A stretch of 28,737 bases of DNA from a virus, in the IMG/VR virus record IMGVR_UViG_3300045051_000334, positions 1-28,737 of that record; one strand, written 5' to 3'. The notes beneath the pieces are model-generated. The model made no database searches, was not told the origin of the DNA, and saw only the letters and a program-made list of their open reading frames with translations. Positions 23,473 to 28,737 of this stretch are shown here, piece after piece. Position 1 is the stretch's first letter. Every line of letters starts with the position of its first letter. A program made the translations under genes and the position numbers.

Positions 23473-23546
23473 AACGCCCTTCACACCCACAAGGCGTTCA
23501 TGCAAACCCCGAAATACAGACGAGCCCGGACCATTAGTCCGGGCTC
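23473..23546 (-). promoter_or_regulatory. Leader of portal gene with perfect 10-bp hairpin
   Basis: The 140-bp gap between the 157-aa gene and the portal gene holds a perfect stem GAGCCCGGAC/GTCCGGGCTC with a 5-nt loop (23522-23546). A weaker 6-bp pair AACGCC/GGCGTT (23473-23478 with 23493-23498) is followed on the minus strand by TTCTGTG. The first stem is followed by GTCTGTATTTCG, so a terminator without a clean T-run, or an RNA element controlling portal expression, is possible. I see no good promoter. Confidence 0.5.
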
Positions 23547-23584
23547 AAGTCTGGAGCGTATGCTCGCCGGGCCCTCGGTGCGGG

Positions 23585-24058
23585 CTAGGAGGACCACTGC
23601 TCCTTGAGGGCCACCTTCACCTTGCGGGTCAGGGTCTCAGTGAGCTTGTTCGTGGCGTAGTTCACCTCGCGGTCGAAGTCGTCCTTCTCCTCGCGGTACT
23701 CGTCGGCGGTCTTGCCGGAGCGGCTGGGCATGTTGGGCTTCGCGAACTCCTCGATGGAGCGGCGGGCCTCCACGGCGATGCGCTTCTCGGTCGGGCGGAT
23801 GCCGTTGTCGCGGAAGTGCTCGACGAGCTGGTCGGCGGTGTCGTTGATGACGCTCTGGCTGAAGCGGTAGTCCGCTCCTTTGGAGCCACGGTCGGGGCCC
23901 TTGCTCCCACCGCCGCCACCCTCGCCGAACTTGCCATCCTTGCCGCGAGGATGTTTGGATTCGTCCCAATCGCCAGCGGCGACGGCGATGCCGGACGCGG
24001 CACCGCTCATGGCCGTGGCCAGGCCCTTGATGCGGTCCTTACGCGGGGTGATGCTCAT
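23585..24058 (-). CDS. Tagged protein of unknown function (GDWDESKHPR motif), 157 aa
   Basis: ATG at 24058 overlaps the preceding stop as ATGA. An N-terminal basic/Ala segment is followed by GDWDESKHPRGKDGKFG (29-45) and a Gly-rich linker. This is the same tag as in the 313-aa protein two genes upstream. The rest is charged and helical (INDTADQLVEHFRDNGIRPT, then RRSIEEFAKPNMPSRSGKTA), ending in Lys-rich text and SS. Similar 'HPR...G.F' tags occur in phage proteins near portal and MuF genes. It may be a virion-packaged protein; the role of the tag is unproven. Confidence 0.65.
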   Translation of the reverse strand: MSITPRKDRIKGLATAMSGAASGIAVAAGDWDESKHPRGKDGKFGEGGGGGSKGPDRGSKGADYRFSQSVINDTADQLVEHFRDNGIRPTEKRIAVEARRSIEEFAKPNMPSRSGKTADEYREEKDDFDREVNYATNKLTETLTRKVKVALKEQWSS

Positions 24059-24219
24059 TGCTTCGTCTCCTTGGGGTCGGCGATGGTGGCGACCAGCACC
24101 GCGTCCGCGTCGTCAGTGACCAGCTTGTTCCCGTCCAGGCGCAAGCCGAACATCTCACGGACCTTGGGGTCCGTGAAGTCCGCCTGCTGGATTCCCGACG
24201 CCAATTCAGCCTTGGCCAT
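24055..24219 (-). CDS. Small protein, 54 aa
   Basis: I choose ATG at 24219 because GAGGAGGAA lies 6 nt before it; the longer open frame upstream overlaps the preceding gene and is shadow. The protein is MAKAELASGIQQADFTDPKV..., acidic in the middle (VTDDADAVLVATIADPK). It is coupled to genes on both sides (stop overlaps the next ATG as ATGA). Function unknown; could be a partner of the tagged proteins. Confidence 0.6.
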   Translation of the reverse strand: MAKAELASGIQQADFTDPKVREMFGLRLDGNKLVTDDADAVLVATIADPKETKQ

Positions 24220-24221
24220 GG

Positions 24222-25163
24222 CTATTCCTCCTCGGGGTTGTCCCAGCTGTCGCTGGGGAAACTGAAGCTGAATTTCTTGTTCTGGTGTCCAGTGAAGTTG
24301 TCCTTCGCCTGGGGGTCGAAAGTGAGGCCGATGGAGCGTTGCACCTTGCCAGCATGGTCGCCGTTGGTGTGATAGATGAGACCACGGCCCTTGTTGACGT
24401 GCAACACCGACGTCTGGTCGTTCTTCTTCCCCCACTCCCTTACTTTCTCGGGGGTGACGCCGTTGGTGTGAAAGACCATGATGGTCGGCTCACCGGAGCC
24501 GTACTTGCCGACGCAGGGCATGAACGTAGCGCCAGACTTGACCAGCTCCTTGATGAAGCCCCGCATGCGCGTGGCGTTCTCAGCCGTTGACACCGCCTGG
24601 CTCATCGGGTTCGCCGCCGTCACCATCGAGAAGTCACCCTTCTCGACGTGGAACTTGAAGGCGTCGTCGCTCATGTTCATGACCATGCCCTCGTTGGCGT
24701 TGGGCTGGCCCGACCCGACAAAGACGCCGTCGGAGCCGTCAGGGGAGCTCAGGCCGTTCCCCTTGTGGTAGAGCCAGCTCCCGCTCTTGGTCTCGACCAT
24801 GTCGTAGTGGGCGCTCTTCTCCTGGCCCTCGAAGTGGGCCTCGTGGACCGGGAGAAGCCCGGAGAACTCGTGGTCCACCATCATCACCTTGTCGTCGCCG
24901 TACATGTTGCGGGTGCTGGGCTTGCCGACGAGGTTCTTCCGCTCACGGAACGACAGCTCGCGCATGGTCTTGACTTCTTTAACCACACCACGCTCACCGT
25001 CGTGACCCTTCACGTGCTCGCCAGCGCTGGGCGAACCGCCACCAGACCCGAAGCGTCCGCGCTCATCGCGGGGATGCTTGGTCTCGTCCCAGTCGCCGGA
25101 GGCCTTAGCCAAGCCCTCGGCGAATGCGGCGGTCATGTTGCGATGTCTTGCCAGTCGGTCCAT
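24222..25163 (-). CDS. Tagged protein with DUF3293-like domain, 313 aa
   Basis: I choose ATG at 25163 because GAGGAG lies 6 nt upstream; the frame continues 11 codons further without a better site. Residues 23-39 are GDWDETKHPRDERGRFG, nearly identical to the 157-aa protein's tag, then a Gly/Ser linker. Residues ~178-256 read FSMVTAANPMSQAVSTAENA, a GATFMPCVGKYGSGEPTIMV stretch and EWGKKNDQTSVLHV. This matches my memory of the DUF3293 pattern ('iTA.NP......eN...n', 'G......G....EpS.lV', 'lg..f.Q.av'). Residues 45-170 are unassigned, beta-rich and contain several His residues. Neighbourhood beside portal and MuF genes hints at a virion-associated protein. Confidence 0.65.
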   Translation of the reverse strand: MDRLARHRNMTAAFAEGLAKASGDWDETKHPRDERGRFGSGGGSPSAGEHVKGHDGERGVVKEVKTMRELSFRERKNLVGKPSTRNMYGDDKVMMVDHEFSGLLPVHEAHFEGQEKSAHYDMVETKSGSWLYHKGNGLSSPDGSDGVFVGSGQPNANEGMVMNMSDDAFKFHVEKGDFSMVTAANPMSQAVSTAENATRMRGFIKELVKSGATFMPCVGKYGSGEPTIMVFHTNGVTPEKVREWGKKNDQTSVLHVNKGRGLIYHTNGDHAGKVQRSIGLTFDPQAKDNFTGHQNKKFSFSFPSDSWDNPEEE

Positions 25164-25183
25164 CGTGTGCTCCTCTGTTAAGA

Positions 25184-25198
25184 GTGTACACCGCAAAC
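25184..25198 (-). promoter_or_regulatory. Intergenic motif GTTTGCGGTGTACAC
   Basis: Matches 13 of 15 bases with the motif at 14903-14917, and lies about 20 bp before ATG 25163, after the stop of the 119-aa gene. It contains the palindrome TGTACA. It could be a late-promoter or operator element. Two copies only; evidence is weak. Confidence 0.3.
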
Positions 25199-25202
25199 CG
25201 GG

Positions 25203-25562
25203 CTAATAGATGTTCCTCAGCTCTTCCTTGAGGTCGTACAGCTGGCCCTTCGGGACCACGTAGTGCTTGTGCTTGTCCATGTCGCTCTGGTCCACGTTGC
25301 CCATGATGAGGGAGACCTTGCCGTCGTGGCCGGACCGGACCTCCTTGACCATCGCCCACATCTTCTTGTCGAAGCGCAGGTTCTTGAAGGCCATGACCAA
25401 GAGGGCCATCTCTTCCTTCTTCTTGGGCAGGGTCTTGATGCCGTTCGACCTGGCCACCCGGACCATCTGGTCGGGGCGCAGGCCCTGGAACAGCTTCTTG
25501 GCCTTCTCCAGCGTCTCGATGCCCTTGACCAGCTGTTCCTTCGTCAGCACATGCTTAGCCAT
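25203..25562 (-). CDS. Protein of unknown function, 119 aa
   Basis: ATG at 25562 behind GGAGGAG. The protein is basic and mostly helical in its first half (MAKHVLTKEQLVKGIETLEK, then a short VRVARSNGIKTLPKKKEEMA region). Its second half has VRSGHDGKVSLIMGNVDQSD and YVVPKGQLYDLKEELRNIY. The first half could be a small nucleic-acid-binding helical bundle, but I see no recognised motif. It follows the tRNA gene by 16 bp and precedes the tagged gene cluster. Confidence 0.6.
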   Translation of the reverse strand: MAKHVLTKEQLVKGIETLEKAKKLFQGLRPDQMVRVARSNGIKTLPKKKEEMALLVMAFKNLRFDKKMWAMVKEVRSGHDGKVSLIMGNVDQSDMDKHKHYVVPKGQLYDLKEELRNIY

Positions 25563-25578
25563 ATCTCCTCCGTTGTAG

Positions 25579-25652
25579 TGGCATCCGGGGCTGGAATCGA
25601 ACCAACATTCGCGGGTTCAAAACCCGCTGTCCTACCGTTGAACGACCCGGAT
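25579..25652 (-). tRNA. tRNA-Gln (anticodon UUG)
   Basis: Full cloverleaf: acceptor ATCCGGG/CCCGGAT, D arm GTTC-AACGGTA-GGAC, anticodon stem GCGGG/CCCGC with loop TTTTGAA (anticodon TTG), T arm GTTGG/CCAGC with loop TTCGATT. The discriminator is G, followed by an encoded CCA. Length 74 with CCA. It decodes CAA (and CAG by wobble) and is flanked by phage genes, not by an integrase. Confidence 0.93.
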
Positions 25653-25680
25653 ATGTAGGAAGCCGCGACAGCACGGCCAC

Positions 25681-25732
25681 CCTGCCAGTCCCTCCTCCCC
25701 GATGTCATCAGTCAGGAGGAGGGCTAGGCAGG
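25681..25732 (-). other. Strong stem-loop between DUF932-like gene and tRNA
   Basis: CCCTCCTCC (25690-25698) pairs with GGAGGAGGG (25715-25723), 9 bp, around a 16-nt loop. A further 6-bp CCTGCC/GGCAGG (25681-25686 with 25727-25732) stacks outside a 3-nt internal loop on each side. No T-run follows on either strand within the near sequence. It may be an RNA-processing or attenuation element upstream of the tRNA. Confidence 0.55.
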
Positions 25733-25741
25733 ACGGTCGTT

Positions 25742-26566
25742 CTAGTTCAGGCTCTGGAGAGCGTGGAGCAGGCCCGTGGTCTTCTTCACCGTGCGCAGGC
25801 TCGACGCGATGGGGAGCAGGGCGCGGCCCTCGGCGTCGGTCAGGTACTGGCTGGCACCGTTGAAGAGGTTCCAGGCCGTCTTGTCGCCGTTGTTGCCACG
25901 GCCCGTGGTCCACAGGGCCATGATTTCGTCCACCGACTTGCGGCCCACGTACTCCTCGATGAGCTTCTTCGCGTCGTCGTCCTTGACCTTCTTCTCGGTC
26001 ATGGGCTTCAGGAGCTTCACGGTGTCGCGGAACTTCGACACCGTGTCGGCCAGGGCCTGCTTGAAGTTGAGCGCGTTGATGGTGTCGCTCACCCGCTTCG
26101 TGTGGGCTTCCTTGATGTTCAGGACGTGGCCGTCGAGGAAGATGCCGGAGCCGTTGGAGCAGAGCAGGCGGAACGCGCCCACGACCAGCTTGAAGGACTG
26201 AGTGCGGTCCAGGCTGTTGATGAACTCGGCCTTCAGGCGGAGGTTGTCGCCCTTGGCGATGGAGACCTCTTCCTTGCTGAGGATGTTGACCGAGACGCGG
26301 CGACCGTCGCGCTCGACCACGGTGCGCTTCAGCTCGAAGTCCTTGCCCAGCACGTCGAGCATGGGCTCGATGACCGCGCTGTGGGGGACCAGGCCGTAGG
26401 TCTCGCCGACCCAGGCCAGGGGGACGCGGTTGTCCTGGCGGACGACGACCATGCCGGGGATGCGCTTCCCGTCCTTGGTGAACGCCTGCTCCTTCTCGAC
26501 CTTGAAGTTCAGGGCCTTGAGGACCTGTTCGGGGGTCGTGGTGTCCTTGCTGACTGCGAGTGCCAT
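25742..26566 (-). CDS. DUF932 family phage protein
   Basis: A 274-aa protein, ATG at 26566 behind TAGGAG. It matches the DUF932 (phage/plasmid-like) pattern: an early segment GMVVVRQDNRVPLAWVGETY and HSAVIEPMLDVLG, then a middle region VVGAFRLLCSNGSGIFLDGH ('l.C.NG') and, late, GDKTAWNLFNGASQYLTDAE ('TaW...Ng.tqy.T'). Family function is unknown; such genes are common in phages and plasmids and are often transcribed early. It sits after the DUF2786-like gene behind the same promoter. Length is typical. Confidence 0.82.
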   Translation of the reverse strand: MALAVSKDTTTPEQVLKALNFKVEKEQAFTKDGKRIPGMVVVRQDNRVPLAWVGETYGLVPHSAVIEPMLDVLGKDFELKRTVVERDGRRVSVNILSKEEVSIAKGDNLRLKAEFINSLDRTQSFKLVVGAFRLLCSNGSGIFLDGHVLNIKEAHTKRVSDTINALNFKQALADTVSKFRDTVKLLKPMTEKKVKDDDAKKLIEEYVGRKSVDEIMALWTTGRGNNGDKTAWNLFNGASQYLTDAEGRALLPIASSLRTVKKTTGLLHALQSLN

Positions 26567-26588
26567 GATGTACTCCTATTTCAGAGGG

Positions 26589-27287
26589 TTAGTTGAGGTT
26601 CAGGGTCTTCTTGAAGTTGCTCTCGGTGCCCGCCGTGAGGCGGTCGTTCAGGCGGATGTTCCGGCCATCTTCGACACCGTCGTTGATGGCGCTTCGGTCA
26701 CTCAGGTTCAGGTCGCGTGATGATTGCTTGGTCTCGCCGATGGTCTCGTTCTTGTACCGGATGAGGCCCTTGTCATCGACGACGATGAGGCCTTCCTCCT
26801 TCTTCAGGCGAGCACGGTCGGCTTCGAGCGCCATCTTCAGGCCGACCCACAGGCCGTAGTAGTAGTCCTTCTTGCCTTCGATGCCGCGCTTGCCCATCTG
26901 GCGCTTGTACTCCTGCCAGCACTCGTCGAACTTCTGGCGGATGCGGCCCCACAGGAACTGGGCGATGGCGACGTTCTCCTTCTTGCCGACAATCATGTAC
27001 TGCTGGGCGTAGGTGATGCTGATGACATCGACGAAGAAGAAGGTGGAGAGGATGTCGGCGATGTACTTGCTGTCGATGCGGAAGTCGTAGGCGCGACGCT
27101 CGGTCGTGTAGTCCTTGCGGTCGTACTCCTTCCGGTCGTCGTGCTCAGACGCGGTGATGTTGTACCGCATCATGAGCTCCTGCGCCTTGGCCAACGCCGC
27201 GTTGGCCTCGTTGGGGTTGGGGCTCTTGCTCAGGCGCAGAAGCTTCGCGATTTTTTCGGCGATGGCTTCCTTGTCCACGTTCTCCAT
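26589..27287 (-). CDS. DUF2786-like protein
   Basis: I choose ATG at 27287 because GGAGG lies 5 nt upstream; the longer frame crosses the promoter. Of 232 aa, residues 9-46 contain EKIAKLLRLSKSPNPNEANA followed by ALAKAQELMMRYNIT, a textbook DUF2786 N-terminal domain (helical, 'LL.lA.s.n.nEA..A..kAqeLm..y.i'). The remainder is an alpha/beta region with VDVISITYAQQYMIVGKKEN ('G...nv.ia.fl...'). DUF2786 proteins are widespread in phages and mobile elements; their activity is unknown. It is the first gene after the sigma70-like promoter. Confidence 0.8.
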   Translation of the reverse strand: MENVDKEAIAEKIAKLLRLSKSPNPNEANAALAKAQELMMRYNITASEHDDRKEYDRKDYTTERRAYDFRIDSKYIADILSTFFFVDVISITYAQQYMIVGKKENVAIAQFLWGRIRQKFDECWQEYKRQMGKRGIEGKKDYYYGLWVGLKMALEADRARLKKEEGLIVVDDKGLIRYKNETIGETKQSSRDLNLSDRSAINDGVEDGRNIRLNDRLTAGTESNFKKTLNLN

Positions 27288-27336
27288 TACGACCTCCGAT
27301 TTCCGCCCCGGCCCATCCGGAGCTCCATCTGCAAAA

Positions 27337-27366
27337 AGTATAACACGAAAACGTACCACGCGTCAA
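27337..27366 (-). promoter_or_regulatory. Sigma70-type promoter upstream of DUF2786-like gene
   Basis: On the minus strand TTGACG (27366-27361), an 18-bp spacer, and TATACT (27342-27337) followed by a T-rich TTTTG. Five of six bases match in each box. It starts one base after the stop codon of the SpoVG-like gene and lies about 50 bp before ATG 27287. It would transcribe the DUF2786-like and DUF932-like genes and perhaps the tRNA using the host polymerase. Confidence 0.75.
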
Positions 27367-27654
27367 TTATCTCTTCGACCCGCTCCTCGACGTGGTCCAA
27401 CGGGCATACCCGTCGAGGATGTACCCTTCGAACGCCTTGACCTGACCCGGCACGGGGTAAAAGAAGTCCACCGTGCCACGGGCCGTGGTCTCACGCGAGG
27501 GAAGGATGAGGCGCGGCTGTTGGCCAGGCTTGTGGGCGATGCGGATGCCCGTAAGCCGGACCAGCCCGCCGACCGTCACGTTGACCACGGCCACGATGCC
27601 GCGTCCGCTGTTGTCGCGGATTTGGTGGATGTCGATGTCAGAGAGGGGAATCAC
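27367..27654 (-). CDS. SpoVG-like protein
   Basis: A 95-aa protein starting with GTG at 27654 behind AAGGAG. The pattern matches SpoVG: a beta N-terminus (DIDIHQIRDNSGRGIVAVVN), then LTGIRIAHK, LILPSRETTARGTVDFFYPV (SpoVG has 'MPSRKT...hPi') and a final helix KAFEGYILDGY. SpoVG is a small DNA/RNA-binding regulator of gene expression in several bacteria. A phage copy could alter host or phage transcription, but the residues after the helix (basic Arg/Ser/Lys tail) are short. Length equals the family size. Identity rests on pattern only. Confidence 0.65.
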   Translation of the reverse strand: MIPLSDIDIHQIRDNSGRGIVAVVNVTVGGLVRLTGIRIAHKPGQQPRLILPSRETTARGTVDFFYPVPGQVKAFEGYILDGYARWTTSRSGSKR

Positions 27655-27800
27655 GGTTTTACTCCTTGTGGCTGGTACTTCAGGCAGGCTGGGCAGGTCA
27701 CGCGCTTCCAGCTGTCGGTGTAGTTCCCTTTGGTCTTCTGAGCACAGACGGCCCAGTTAGAGCTGTGGGAACTGCGTTTGTGCCGCACACGCTTCTTCAT
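27651..27800 (-). CDS. Small basic protein with CPAC motif, 49 aa
   Basis: I choose ATG at 27800: the frame runs further upstream, but that part overlaps the preceding gene and is Arg/His shadow. The protein begins MKKRVRHKRSSHSSNWAVCA and ends DSWKRVTCPACLKYQPQG. Two cysteines in CPAC, another in WAVC and several His form a likely small zinc site. The 'VTCP.CL' ending is common in short phage proteins. Its ATG overlaps the preceding stop as ATGA, and its stop overlaps the next GTG. Confidence 0.55.
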   Translation of the reverse strand: MKKRVRHKRSSHSSNWAVCAQKTKGNYTDSWKRVTCPACLKYQPQGVKP

Positions 27801-28078
27801 AGCTCTTCGTCCGTGTAGTGTTCGAGGTACACACCGATGTACGGTAGGTTCGTGTTCGAGACGATGGCGTAGTCCTTGCCGTCGATGTGGACGCGGTCGA
27901 TGACGGCGCTCGAATCCCAAACCCTCGACCTGGCGACGTCATCGGTCGGTTCCATGCTGACGCCCCTGGCCACCAGGTTCTCGATGAAGTGCTTGGCGCT
28001 GAGGGCCCGCGCCATGTGGGCATCGGTCGCGGCCTCTGGTCCCTCGGCGTAGTAGATGGTGAAGTACACCAACGCCAT
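27797..28078 (-). CDS. Protein of unknown function, 93 aa
   Basis: ATG at 28078. It starts MALVYFTIYYAEGPEAATDA and has VIDRVHIDGKDYAIVSNTNL, ending in an acidic EHYTDEEL. The predicted fold is alpha/beta, with no motif I recognise. It follows the acidic 114-aa gene by 3 bp and overlaps the next start, so it belongs to the same message. Confidence 0.6.
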   Translation of the reverse strand: MALVYFTIYYAEGPEAATDAHMARALSAKHFIENLVARGVSMEPTDDVARSRVWDSSAVIDRVHIDGKDYAIVSNTNLPYIGVYLEHYTDEEL

Positions 28079-28081
28079 GGC

Positions 28082-28426
<345 letters not shown>

Positions 28427-28451
28427 TGTGGTCTCCGATTGAGTGGGTGGT

Positions 28452-28736
28452 TTAAATCATCTGGCCAGCGTGGATGAGCCTCGCGATGACGCCCTTCTGT
28501 TGCTTGTAGCTCAGGCCGTTGAACTTCTCCAGCTTCTCGCCCTTCAGGACACGGCGGAGCTGATTGATGCGAGTGATGAAGAACAGCTCGTACATCTTCT
28601 GCCCGCATTTGTTGTGGACGCCGTGGGTCTGGGCATGCGCGGGGTCGTAGTCCTGGTTGTCGAGCGGGGTGTCGGCGACGTCGTTGCCGCAGACGGTGCA
28701 GGGCAGGGTGCGGACGATTTCAGCAGTGGCGTTCAT
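28452..28736 (-). CDS. Small zinc-finger-like protein, 94 aa
   Basis: ATG at 28736, one base from the right edge, so its ribosome site is outside the window and an earlier start cannot be excluded. It begins MNATAEIVRTLPCTVCGNDV and continues with HAQTHGVHNKCGQKMYELFF; CxxC plus the later His and Cys suggest a single zinc site. The rest is basic and helical (INQLRRVLKGEKLEKFNGLS). It may bind nucleic acid. First gene of the accessory module as far as visible. Confidence 0.6.
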   Translation of the reverse strand: MNATAEIVRTLPCTVCGNDVADTPLDNQDYDPAHAQTHGVHNKCGQKMYELFFITRINQLRRVLKGEKLEKFNGLSYKQQKGVIARLIHAGQMI

Positions 28737-28737
28737 T

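Noticed and set aside
25579-25652. tRNA as a prophage attachment site
   Set aside because: No integrase, no direct repeat of the tRNA end in the window, and the tRNA is intact among phage genes.

Overview
The window is part of a GC-rich, double-stranded DNA tailed phage (or prophage) genome with a contractile tail, i.e. a myovirus. Every gene I can support lies on the minus strand, so transcription runs from high to low coordinates. There are about 36 tightly packed genes, many joined by ATGA, GTGA or TAATG stop/start overlaps. Tail sheath, tail tube, tape measure, portal, capsid and baseplate-hub genes fix the identity. No integrase, terminase, lysis or replication gene is visible. The host cannot be determined. 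Strong Shine-Dalgarno (SD) sites, a SpoVG-like gene and Thr/Pro-rich exported proteins are only weak hints.

Region by region in transcription order. (1) 28736-25203, accessory module: small proteins (two cysteine-rich, one with an Asp-Glu run), a SpoVG-like protein, a good sigma70-type promoter (27337-27366), a DUF2786-like and a DUF932-like protein, a strong stem-loop, a tRNA-Gln(UUG) with encoded CCA, and a 119-aa unknown. (2) 25163-23585: three genes next to the portal. Two of them share a 16-residue N-terminal tag (GDWDE-KHPR...G-FG), and one carries a DUF3293-like domain. (3) 23444-19016: portal, then a MuF-type minor head protein fused to a C-terminal HExxH zinc-peptidase-like domain, then two small proteins. 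(4) 18633-13974: an unusual block of three proteins with N-terminal signal peptides (855, 261 and 295 aa) plus a 111-aa protein. (5) 13970-10614: probable prohead protease, scaffold-like coiled-coil protein, decoration-like protein and major capsid protein, three of them behind the same SD box, then a terminator-like hairpin and a 48-aa protein. (6) 10621-7634: coiled-coil protein and neck/connector genes. (7) 7621-1: sheath, tube, terminator, tail assembly chaperone with a programmed -1 frameshift at T TTT TTC, tape measure, LysM baseplate protein, gpD/gp27-like hub, and the start of one more baseplate gene cut by the window edge.

The genes form an ordinary late head-neck-tail assembly line. 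The most noteworthy parts are the cluster of exported proteins inserted between head genes, two of which begin with the same ten residues in almost entirely different codons. Next come the MuF-metallopeptidase fusion with the neighbouring tagged proteins (candidate virion-delivered effectors), and the frameshifted chaperone.
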